A DNA stretch of 10,824 bases from an uncultured Lachnospiraceae bacterium. GTDB taxonomy: Bacteria > Bacillota > Clostridia > Lachnospirales > Lachnospiraceae. Position numbers and translations under genes: made by a program. The stretch covers positions 1-10,824 of the forward strand of contig CAMALN010000037.1 in NCBI GenBank assembly GCA_945836565.1. The letters run 5' to 3'. Positions within the stretch are counted from its first letter, which is position 1; every line of letters begins with the position of its first letter. The notes below the pieces were generated by a model. That model was not told the origin of the DNA. It did not search any database and saw nothing but the letters and a program-made list of their open reading frames with translations. This document shows, piece by piece, positions 1 through 6,447 of the stretch.

Positions 1-7
1 ATAACTA

Positions 8-982
8 TCAATTCTGAATATACACCTGCTGGCCTTGAACCAATGCATTTCGTAGGATTTTATCTCCATCCAGATTATCTTTGTGCATATCTACACCGGT
101 AATCTGATGGTTCTCGTAGGTTGTATAATAATATATGCCTTTGTCCGTGTTGCAGCACGAGGTATATATTGTAATCTCATATTTGCCCTTGTCCACCTCA
201 CAGCATCCTCTCTGCTGGTCAACTGAGCCAAGTATGTGGAAGAACTGGCTTATGCTTTCCGATTCAGAATCACCTGACAGAGAATTCATCCTTGTAAATG
301 CCACCCTTACAAATCTTGATTGTGAAGACAAATCTCCGGGAAGTCCCAATGCACCCATGCCTCTGCTGTAGCTGTCTAGGTTAAGCTTGTCCGAAAAACT
401 GTTCTCCGTATTAGAGACAGACAGATGTCTATAGTTATTTAACGCAAACATCTGCTGTGGAAATGGTGGGTTATTCGTAAGAACTCCCACAGGATTGTCA
501 TATACCATCAAGCCCTCCTTTACAGACTCGACAGTGATACACTCTTCGCGGTCTGCAATAATCCAGTGAAGCTGAGCCAGCGGAAGCTTATCACTATATG
601 GCTTATCGATAAGATTAATCCTGCCAAGAAGCTCTCTTGCTTCACTCACGCTTGCACATCTACCAAGTATCCAAGGTATGAATTCAAATTGTGCAATATT
701 ATCCTTATCAGGCTTTTCCTTCTCGTAATGAGCATTACCGACAAAATTAAGTCCCGCCATAGCAAGTCCCTTTTCATTCATGGCATCATAGTACAGAGGA
801 TAATCATCCGCTACATATGCCATACCGATTATTGCATAATGGTTAGTCAATTCTCCCACATTTCGTAAACTAAACGAATAATTTCTCGGAGTTATAACCA
901 CTTCATCTCCATACGAAAACTCATAATCAAGAGTCCTTCCAAAATAAAAATCCTTGGTCTTATACGTTGCAGCAGTACACAT
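8..982 (-). CDS. bsh: Bile salt hydrolase (choloylglycine hydrolase family, Ntn hydrolase)
   Basis: This enzyme hydrolyses the amide bond of glycine- or taurine-conjugated bile acids and is normally cytoplasmic. The product is 324 residues, the usual family length. It begins Met-Cys, and removal of Met exposes Cys2 as the nucleophile. Expected active-site residues are visible: Cys2, Arg16, Asp19, Asn79 (in AGLNF), Asn170 (in VLTNNP) and Arg223 (in SRFVR). Asn rather than Tyr at the position equivalent to 82 favours bile salt hydrolase over penicillin V acylase. The C-terminal stretch GIYYYTTYEN...NLDGD closely resembles the Clostridium perfringens enzyme as I remember it. The frame is open to a GTG at 1012, but the ATG at 982 is chosen because Cys must be residue 2 and AAGGAGGT (991-998) lies nine bases upstream. 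It follows the kinase gene by 26 bases and is probably co-transcribed with it. Exact substrate preference cannot be read from sequence. Confidence 0.94.
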   Translation of the reverse strand: MCTAATYKTKDFYFGRTLDYEFSYGDEVVITPRNYSFSLRNVGELTNHYAIIGMAYVADDYPLYYDAMNEKGLAMAGLNFVGNAHYEKEKPDKDNIAQFEFIPWILGRCASVSEARELLGRINLIDKPYSDKLPLAQLHWIIADREECITVESVKEGLMVYDNPVGVLTNNPPFPQQMFALNNYRHLSVSNTENSFSDKLNLDSYSRGMGALGLPGDLSSQSRFVRVAFTRMNSLSGDSESESISQFFHILGSVDQQRGCCEVDKGKYEITIYTSCCNTDKGIYYYTTYENHQITGVDMHKDNLDGDKILRNALVQGQQVYIQN

Positions 983-990
983 ACAATTAT

Positions 991-998
991 ACCTCCTT
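991..998 (-). promoter_or_regulatory. Ribosome binding site fixing the bsh start
   Basis: The minus strand reads AAGGAGGT here, nine bases before the ATG at 982. It lies downstream of the alternative GTG at 1012, so it supports the internal start, which also places the catalytic Cys at residue 2. Confidence 0.85.
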
Positions 999-1008
999 AA
1001 GCTTAAAT

Positions 1009-3603
1009 TCACTTTAATATCCTTCGCAAAACCTCTATAAGCTTCTTTATATCTACAGGCTTGCTTATAAAATCATCCATTCCGCTTTCTAAAGCCCGTT
1101 TCCTGTCCTCTTCAAATGCATTGGCCGTCATAGCAATTATAGGTATATGCGACTTGCATTCATCCGCTATGTGTCTTATAGCCTCTGTAGTCTTATAACC
1201 ATTCATTATAGGCATCTGTATATCCATAAGAATTGCATCATAGTAGCTTGCGGTTACTGTATCAAGCTTCCTTATCGCATCTATACCATCCGGTACATGT
1301 TCTACAAGGAACCCATACTCCGTCAATATTTCCGTAGCAATCTCTGCATTCAGCTGATTATCTTCCACCAAAAGAAGTCTGTAGCCTACAAACCGTGATT
1401 CATCCTCAGTTGTTTCAGTCACTTCACCTCTATTATACAAATCAAAAGAATCAGCTATCTTATGTTCTATCCGGATAGTTATCTTTGTTCCTTCCCCTTC
1501 GCTGCTTTCTACAGATATTGTACCTTCCATCAAATTAATTACCTCCTTGACAATAGCCATGCCAAGGCCGGTTCCCTCAACCGCAATCTCTGTAGTGTTT
1601 CTCTCTCTCTCAAATCTGTCAAACAGATGTGGCATAAACTCTTTTGAGATTCCAATACCATTATCCTCAATTATTGTCTCAATTATACAATATCCATCTT
1701 TATCAGATTCCAGCTCATTATTAGTAAAGCTGATTGTACCATTTTCAGGGGTATATTTTATAGCATTGCTAAGGAGGTTCATAAGTACCTGCCTCATCTT
1801 TGTCACATCAACATACAGATTTCTGTGAATTACATTTACACTTTTATTAAGTGTAAGACTCTTTTTATTCAATGCATCTTCAAGGTTATCAAACACTGAT
1901 GCATTGACCTCTTCTATATCATATATCTGTTCCTCAAGCTCATATTTTCCTCTCTCTATACGTGATATCTGGAGTACATTATCCAAAAGCTCCTGCAGAC
2001 AGTTACCGGACTGCTGAATCTTATTCAAATAATCCATAACCTTTTCTGAATTGTCTATATTTTTCTTGGCCAGATCTGCAAACCCAAGAACCGCATTCAT
2101 AGGAGTACGGATATCATGTGACATATTACTCAGGAAGGCTGTCTTTGCCCTGTTCGCAGACTCAGCCTCATTAAGTGCCTGTCTCAGATTTTCATTTTGT
2201 TCAATTTCTTTTATCTTTTGTTCATGAATATATTCTGTGGCAAATATAACGTGTGTCAGGAAGCCGTCTTCATCCCTCTTCGCTACAATAAATGAACAGC
2301 GTCCCCATGTCTTCAAATCGACGCCTTTTTCTTTTCTAAAATTGCCCTGAAATTCTGCGGATATAATCATACGGTCTGAGAGTCTGTCCTCAAGGGTTTT
2401 CATATCTGTAAATTCCTTTAGCATCTCTCTATACTCAGGCTGACATAGCTTCTTAGAAAAAAATTCAAATGTATCTGATGCCTTCCCGCTTCTTCCTACA
2501 AGCTTCTCAATCGTAGGAACCACAGTAAATATCTGCTCAAAGGTGTCGTGAATGACATCGATATAATATACTGAGGAATATATCTTACTAAGAGAAAGTA
2601 TGATGTCATACTGCTTACTTCTCTCAGCCTCCCTTATTTCTTTTTCTTGTTGCTCCCTCACCTGATTTGTTATATCTCTAATATGATTGAATATCCATAT
2701 TCCAATGACACCTATAACAAATACGAAGCTTGCAAACAAAGCTATAATAAGCTTACCATCATAGTCAACATCATCTAACAGCATAGCCTTAGCCTCGTAT
2801 GGAAAAAACTGAACTATACTCCAATCAGAATTTGGAATCGGCATAATATATCCCAGTGAACCAACTCCTGCCTCAGTATATCCGAAGCACAAACTCTCAT
2901 TTTGTGCAATTGCTGATATAGTTTGCTGCCTTCTGTTCTCATCTACAACATTGATACAATCATTAAAATTATTCACCTTCAGAGAATCACAATCCGTATA
3001 TCTTCCCAAAACCTCTGCTTTTGAATTCAATATCATCGTATCAGCAGCATAACCATACAGCTTGGCTGTAAGAATCTCCGATACTGTATGTTCGTTTAAG
3101 AAGCCCACCATTATACCGCAAATCTCTGTATCATTATAAACCGGTGAATAAAAGCCGATAAACCTTTCTCCGTTGATTCTTGAAGCTGATACAAAGTCTG
3201 TACCGGTTTTACCCTCCATACCCATTTTAAAATATTCTCTGTCCGATACATTTGCTGTTCTTCCGTCACTTGAATAATCATATCCGTCTGCATCCACAAA
3301 ACGAATCCAATCAAAGCCTGATTCCTTCTCTATTTCAGCAAGCAAGCTTAAATCCTTTTCGTTAAAATTTATAGCCTCACCATACAGACAGGCAATGGAT
3401 GCAATCGCACTTTCCTTATCCTCAAACACATCCTCAACATGCTCTGCCGTACGCGACGAAAATTCATATATATATTCTTCTATCTGTCCCAAAAGTCGTT
3501 TTTCGTTTCTAAAATGAAGGAAAAAGAACACTCCCCATACACTAAAAAGCACTATAGCGAGCCATATTATCATCTGTTTAATAATTTTACCCTTATCAAG
3601 CAT
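1009..3603 (-). CDS. Membrane hybrid sensor histidine kinase with C-terminal receiver domain
   Basis: An 864-residue hybrid two-component kinase. Order: short cytoplasmic N-terminus; membrane helix about 11-31; extracytoplasmic sensor about 32-283, probably double-Cache-like (WIRFVDADGYDYSSDGR and DREYF..G are typical of that fold); second helix about 284-304; coiled linker 310-335; PAS-like region about 335-460; HisKA with H-box SHDIRTP (His496); HATPase with N-box around Asn613, DNGIGIS (648-653), FDRFER and GTGLGMAI (677-684); receiver 741-864 with Glu747/Asp748, phospho-acceptor Asp794, Thr826 and Lys848. All catalytic residues appear intact. The ATG at 3603 is preferred over an upstream GTG at 3648 because AGGGAGGA (3609-3616) sits just upstream of it. 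The protein ends at the receiver with no output domain, and no response regulator or HPt protein is seen nearby, so the downstream partner is unknown. It is first in a unit with bsh. The ligand is not predictable. Confidence 0.92.
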   Translation of the reverse strand: MLDKGKIIKQMIIWLAIVLFSVWGVFFFLHFRNEKRLLGQIEEYIYEFSSRTAEHVEDVFEDKESAIASIACLYGEAINFNEKDLSLLAEIEKESGFDWIRFVDADGYDYSSDGRTANVSDREYFKMGMEGKTGTDFVSASRINGERFIGFYSPVYNDTEICGIMVGFLNEHTVSEILTAKLYGYAADTMILNSKAEVLGRYTDCDSLKVNNFNDCINVVDENRRQQTISAIAQNESLCFGYTEAGVGSLGYIMPIPNSDWSIVQFFPYEAKAMLLDDVDYDGKLIIALFASFVFVIGVIGIWIFNHIRDITNQVREQQEKEIREAERSKQYDIILSLSKIYSSVYYIDVIHDTFEQIFTVVPTIEKLVGRSGKASDTFEFFSKKLCQPEYREMLKEFTDMKTLEDRLSDRMIISAEFQGNFRKEKGVDLKTWGRCSFIVAKRDEDGFLTHVIFATEYIHEQKIKEIEQNENLRQALNEAESANRAKTAFLSNMSHDIRTPMNAVLGFADLAKKNIDNSEKVMDYLNKIQQSGNCLQELLDNVLQISRIERGKYELEEQIYDIEEVNASVFDNLEDALNKKSLTLNKSVNVIHRNLYVDVTKMRQVLMNLLSNAIKYTPENGTISFTNNELESDKDGYCIIETIIEDNGIGISKEFMPHLFDRFERERNTTEIAVEGTGLGMAIVKEVINLMEGTISVESSEGEGTKITIRIEHKIADSFDLYNRGEVTETTEDESRFVGYRLLLVEDNQLNAEIATEILTEYGFLVEHVPDGIDAIRKLDTVTASYYDAILMDIQMPIMNGYKTTEAIRHIADECKSHIPIIAMTANAFEEDRKRALESGMDDFISKPVDIKKLIEVLRRILK

Positions 3604-3628
3604 AATATTCCTCCCTATAAGACCGTAT

Positions 3629-3658
3629 ACTGTAACTGATTTTATCACGTTTTGTCAT
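3629..3658 (-). promoter_or_regulatory. Candidate promoter of the kinase-bsh unit
   Basis: On the minus strand, ATGACA (3653-3658, five of six matches to the -35 consensus) is followed after 18 bases by TACAGT (3629-3634, four of six to the -10). Transcription would begin near 3622, leaving a leader of about 20 bases that contains the ribosome binding site for the ATG at 3603. This is consensus matching by eye only. A TAAAAT at about 3639-3644 is an alternative -10 but lacks a -35 partner. Confidence 0.35.
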
Positions 3659-3725
3659 AAAAAACCATATTTTGTACTTACCACTTTATATTTAATTTTT
3701 TTGTATATAAACACACATATCCGGC

Positions 3726-3731
3726 TATACT
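3726..3731 (+). promoter_or_regulatory. Candidate -10 element for the ferritin-like gene
   Basis: TATACT matches five of six bases of the vegetative -10 element. The only -35-like partner is TTGTAT at 3701-3706, a three of six match with a long 19-base spacer, so the promoter is weak or uses another sigma factor. Initiation near 3738 would fall downstream of the first in-frame ATG (3736), which supports translation from the ATG at 3760. A sporulation sigma factor is possible given the gene's resemblance to spore coat proteins, but I cannot assign one. Confidence 0.35.
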
Positions 3732-3759
3732 TTATATGTCAAAAAGTGAGGTGAATAAT

Positions 3760-4218
3760 ATGATTCTTAAAGAAAAAGAACGTACAGCAATTGAAGATCT
3801 AAGAACACAGGAAAAAAGCTGCATCCAGAAATATGCCAACTATGCAAAGCAGGCAAAGGATCCGGAATTAAAAAATTTATTCGAAACACTTTCTTCCAAG
3901 GAGCAGCAGCATTACAATACACTTGGACAGATATTGGATGGGAATGTTCCCGATTGTGACTGTAACGACAGTGATGGTCAGAATTACGCCCCAAAGGCAA
4001 CCTATGATGCGGCTTCAAATAACGAAGATAAGCAGGCTGACTGCTTCTTAGCTACAGACTGTATCGCAACCGAAAAGCTGGTCTCTTCGGAATACAACAC
4101 AGATGTATTCGTATTCGGCAACTCAAAGATTCGTAAGATTCTTGCTGATATCCAGATAGAAGAGCAAAACCATGCCGAGATGCTCTGGAAGTACAAAACT
4201 GTAAACGGTATGGCGTAA
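3760..4218 (+). CDS. Ferritin-like / Coat F-like small protein with predicted di-iron site
   Basis: A 152-residue, mostly helical protein resembling those annotated as spore coat protein (Coat F) or ferritin-like in Lachnospiraceae. Four helix-like segments carry ligands in the classic ferritin-like pattern: Glu18 (in QEKSC), Glu48-x-x-His51 (EQQH), Glu105 (in TEKLV) and Glu135-x-x-His138 (EQNH). A central loop (about 62-100) is polar and has Cys66, Cys68, Cys95 and Cys101. The first in-frame ATG is at 3736, but the ATG at 3760 is preferred: GAGGTG (3748-3753) lies six bases upstream and the likely -10 element would start transcription after 3736. It is transcribed divergently from the kinase and ends 11 bases before a hairpin. 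It may be a spore-associated structural protein or a peroxide/iron-handling di-iron protein; sequence alone does not decide. The family assignment rests on pattern recognition. Confidence 0.8.
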   Translation: MILKEKERTAIEDLRTQEKSCIQKYANYAKQAKDPELKNLFETLSSKEQQHYNTLGQILDGNVPDCDCNDSDGQNYAPKATYDAASNNEDKQADCFLATDCIATEKLVSSEYNTDVFVFGNSKIRKILADIQIEEQNHAEMLWKYKTVNGMA

Positions 4219-4228
4219 AGACATACTA

Positions 4229-4256
4229 AAGGCGTCTGAAAAACTTCAAACGCCTT
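4229..4256 (+). terminator. Hairpin terminator after the ferritin-like gene, possibly bidirectional
   Basis: AAGGCGT (4229-4235) pairs with ACGCCTT (4250-4256). Inside it, TGAA (4237-4240) pairs with TTCA (4245-4248) across a four-base loop, giving 11 pairs with one mismatch. The plus-strand tail (TTGTATACATACTTTAT) and the minus-strand tail (TTTAGTATGTCTTTA) are both only moderately T-rich. The position, 11 bases after the stop at 4218 and 17 bases beyond the end of the converging remnant, fits a shared terminator. Confidence 0.6.
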
Positions 4257-4272
4257 GTATACATACTTTATA

Positions 4273-4476
4273 CTAATTATTATTCTCGTCCGTCATATTC
4301 GGCAAACCACAGCTTTCAAGCTTAGCTATGCCGTAATCGAGACTTAATTTTCCTCCTATGTACAGCTTGTAGAAGCAGTCAACTATTCTTCCTGCCACCA
4401 TATCTCCATTCTCGTTATTTGCTCCAAGAAGAATTACTATCATCTGTCGGCTAGAATATTTGGTAGATATCAGCAT
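4273..4476 (-). pseudogene. Probable remnant of a degenerate GGDEF-domain protein (C-terminal part)
   Basis: This stretch encodes 67 residues and has no ribosome binding site before the ATG at 4476, which itself lies inside a hairpin. Aligning by eye, KYSSRQMIVILLG fits the GGDEF core pattern (YGGDEFVVLL) with SSRQM in place of GGDEF. The next stretch, ENGDMVAGRIVDCF, fits the following helix, and LDYGIAKLE fits the late strand that usually reads SIGIA. The likeliest reading is the C-terminal half of a GGDEF-fold protein that lost its N-terminal part, already with a non-catalytic motif. It lies in the same frame as mnmA, 33 bases after the mnmA stop. It could instead be a small unrelated gene translated by coupling, or a chance frame. 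Confidence 0.4.
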
Positions 4477-4501
4477 AAAAATGTAATTTATGCTGATTTT
4501 T
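4469..4501. terminator. Perfect 11-bp hairpin between mnmA and the remnant
   Basis: ATCAGCATAAA (4469-4479) and TTTATGCTGAT (4487-4497) are exact inverted repeats around a seven-base loop. On the plus strand the stem is followed by TTTT (4498-4501), the layout of an intrinsic terminator. On the minus strand, the direction of mnmA, the stem begins 12 bases after the mnmA stop but has no T-run beyond it. It may end transcription entering from the plus side, or act as a processing or stability stem at the end of the mnmA mRNA. Confidence 0.55.
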
Positions 4502-4509
4502 CGAATACA

Positions 4510-5595
4510 CTATATTATCAATCCGCCACCAAGTACATATTCTCCATCATAAAACACTACCGCCTGTCCGGGAGTGATCGCCCTCACAGGCTCATCAAAG
4601 ACAACCTTCAGTGTGTCTGCTCCCATCCTTTCAACCATACAGGCTGTTCCCTTATGAGCATACCTTACCTTTGCCGTGCATCTCACAGACTGTCCGTAGG
4701 CTATATCCTCTATGCCCATAAAATTCAGGTGGTCACACATAAGCTCCGTCTTAAATATATCCTCATTTTCTCCGATAACCACTTCATTTGTATCAGGTCT
4801 TATCTCAGACACAAAAACCGGATGCCCTGCGGATATTCCAAGTCCCTTCCTCTGTCCTATGGTATAGTGTGTTATACCCTTATGTCTTCCAAGTATAACA
4901 CCATCCTTCGTGACAAAATTCCCCGCTCCGGGTATATTGTCCGGAATCTCTCTTTCTAAAAAAGCACCATAATCACCATCAGGTATAAAGCATATATCCT
5001 GACTATCCTTTTTATGTGCAACTGCAAGTCCCTGTTCCTCAGCAATCCTTCTAATCTGAGACTTCTCATATTCTCCTATAGGAAGAAGGGTCTTCGAGAG
5101 CTGCTCCTGTGTCAGCGCATATAAGGCATAGGTCTGATCCTTTGCAGCTGTAACGCTGTTTCTTATGGCAAGCCTTCCGTTTGGAAGTGTATCGATTCTG
5201 GCATAATGTCCTGTCGCTATATAATCAGCACCTATCTCCATGCTTCTTTTTAATAGTGCCTCCCACTTTACATACCTGTTGCAGGCGTTACACGGATTCG
5301 GCGTCCTTCCTTTTAGATATTCCGAGGTAAAATAGTCAATTACCTGTTTCTTGAATTCATCTCTGAAGTTCATCACATAATGAGGGATATCAAGCTTATA
5401 TGCAACCGCTCTGGCATCCTCCACTGCTGACAGTCCGCAGCAACCGCCTTCATTCGACACAGTGCATGCATCCTCCCTCTGCCATATCTGCATGGTGACA
5501 CCAATCACATCATATCCCTGTTCCTTTAAGAGAAGAGCTGCCACAGATGAATCCACACCACCTGACATGCCCACTACAACTTTACCCTTACTCAC
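4510..5595 (-). CDS. mnmA: tRNA-specific 2-thiouridylase MnmA
   Basis: MnmA is the cytoplasmic enzyme that uses ATP and a protein persulfide to convert wobble U34 of tRNA-Lys, -Glu and -Gln to 2-thiouridine. The 361-residue product has the N-terminal PP-loop SGGVDSS (11-17) and the conserved TPNPCNACNRYVKW segment, where Cys105 aligns with the catalytic Cys of the E. coli enzyme and Cys102 makes an extra CxxC. DSQDICFIPDGDY follows, with the second catalytic Cys at 202, then THYTIGQRKGLG (242-253) and the C-terminal beta domain. The Cys-rich GGCCGLSAVEDA segment (50-61) is common in Firmicute forms. Start choice: the frame begins with GTG at 5604, but the GTG at 5595 has GAGGTG (5602-5607) six bases upstream and begins closer to the PP-loop, as is usual. 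It follows the ABC cassette in the same direction and probably has its own promoter. Confidence 0.95.
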   Translation of the reverse strand: MSKGKVVVGMSGGVDSSVAALLLKEQGYDVIGVTMQIWQREDACTVSNEGGCCGLSAVEDARAVAYKLDIPHYVMNFRDEFKKQVIDYFTSEYLKGRTPNPCNACNRYVKWEALLKRSMEIGADYIATGHYARIDTLPNGRLAIRNSVTAAKDQTYALYALTQEQLSKTLLPIGEYEKSQIRRIAEEQGLAVAHKKDSQDICFIPDGDYGAFLEREIPDNIPGAGNFVTKDGVILGRHKGITHYTIGQRKGLGISAGHPVFVSEIRPDTNEVVIGENEDIFKTELMCDHLNFMGIEDIAYGQSVRCTAKVRYAHKGTACMVERMGADTLKVVFDEPVRAITPGQAVVFYDGEYVLGGGLII

Positions 5596-5627
5596 CTTCG
5601 ACACCTCATGCTTTTAGTATAGTGCCT

Positions 5628-5658
5628 ATTCTACCACATTTTATCTGTGTAATGTCAA
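5628..5658 (-). promoter_or_regulatory. Candidate mnmA promoter inside the end of the preceding gene
   Basis: The minus strand has a perfect TTGACA (5653-5658) within the last codons of the upstream gene. After 19 bases comes TAGAAT (5628-5633, five of six to the -10), preceded by TG at the extended -10 position. The long spacer weakens the call and the extended -10 partly offsets it. Transcription would start near 5620, leaving a leader of about 25 bases with the mnmA ribosome binding site. It would let mnmA be expressed independently of the ABC cassette. Confidence 0.5.
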
Positions 5659-6447
5659 TTTTATTTGTTTAATTATATAAAACTCCCACAACCCGCAAAG
5701 CAAAATTATAATCGCCTTGTATTTTATACTCTGCAGCAAAAGATTAATTCGATTTTCAAATTCGAGAATATCCTCCCTGTTTACAACACTGTAGCCCTTT
5801 GCTGCTATCTGCTTCAAAAGCAGCTGCTCCATATCCTGCTTTGCAACATACACCCTAAGCTTTCCTGCGGTCTTTTCAAGCTTTGATTTGTGTCTGATTG
5901 AGAACACCAGAGGCTCATCCTCGGGTACAAGCGTATTACCTGTATATAAAACTATCTTACTCGCCGGTGTTTTATCCTCTGACAGATTCTGTACGACAAA
6001 CCCGGTTTCCTTCATTTCCTCCGTATTGTGATTATATGAGTATATTTCAAAATCTCTCAATATCGCATCAAACGCCGCTTTGTTGGCATATAATACACTC
6101 TGCGCTCCCTGTCCTCCTACATTATATACACTTTCCAGATATTGCTCACTCAGATATATACAGTTCACCGTTATCTCTTTGCTTTTATACTTTAGTGTCA
6201 CGCCTTCCTCTGCCTGCAGGCTTATCATATCCACCTTTTCCATATCCATAAGCTCCTGCAAAGCAGTCTCATCTGTAAGATTGCCCGTCATCTCGTATTC
6301 TGCAGGAGTGTCCGTGTATGTATATATCTCATACACATCCCGTATTTCAGATACCAAAAGAACCACCAATGCTACAGCCAACAAAACCATAAGCTTTACC
6401 GAATCATTTTGTCTCCTTAGCTTCAGAATCCTCTTCAACCATTGCAT
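5641..6447 (-). CDS. Two-helix membrane protein with an extracytoplasmic domain, last gene of the ABC cassette
   Basis: I do not recognise a named family. The 268-residue product has a basic N-terminus (1-18), a membrane helix about 19-34, a mixed alpha/beta domain about 35-240 that should lie outside the membrane, and a second helix about 243-260 with a short basic tail. A helix, large outer domain, then helix resembles part of a MacB/FtsX-type subunit but lacks the remaining helices, so it is more likely an accessory protein than a full permease. The frame starts with TTG at 6465, but the ATG at 6447 has GAGGAGG (6457-6463) nine bases upstream. This start overlaps the preceding gene by 44 bases in a different frame, suggesting translational coupling. 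Position at the end of the cassette suggests it works with the ABC transporter. Confidence 0.75.
   Translation of the reverse strand: MQWLKRILKLRRQNDSVKLMVLLAVALVVLLVSEIRDVYEIYTYTDTPAEYEMTGNLTDETALQELMDMEKVDMISLQAEEGVTLKYKSKEITVNCIYLSEQYLESVYNVGGQGAQSVLYANKAAFDAILRDFEIYSYNHNTEEMKETGFVVQNLSEDKTPASKIVLYTGNTLVPEDEPLVFSIRHKSKLEKTAGKLRVYVAKQDMEQLLLKQIAAKGYSVVNREDILEFENRINLLLQSIKYKAIIILLCGLWEFYIIKQIKLTLHR

Noticed and set aside
3736..3738. ATG at 3736 as start of the ferritin-like gene
   Set aside because: It has no ribosome binding site and lies upstream of the transcription start implied by the -10 at 3726-3731; the ATG at 3760 has a well-spaced GAGGTG.
4219..4509. Search for a tRNA, small RNA or riboswitch in the gene-poor stretch
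   Set aside because: Only two simple hairpins and the remnant frame were seen; no cloverleaf, no known riboswitch core and no repeats were recognised by eye.
5616..5621. TATACT on the minus strand as the mnmA -10 element
   Set aside because: It matches the -10 consensus well, but the bases 17 upstream (ATAAAA) are no -35, and the TTGACA is 31 bases away. The extended -10 at 5628-5633 is better placed.
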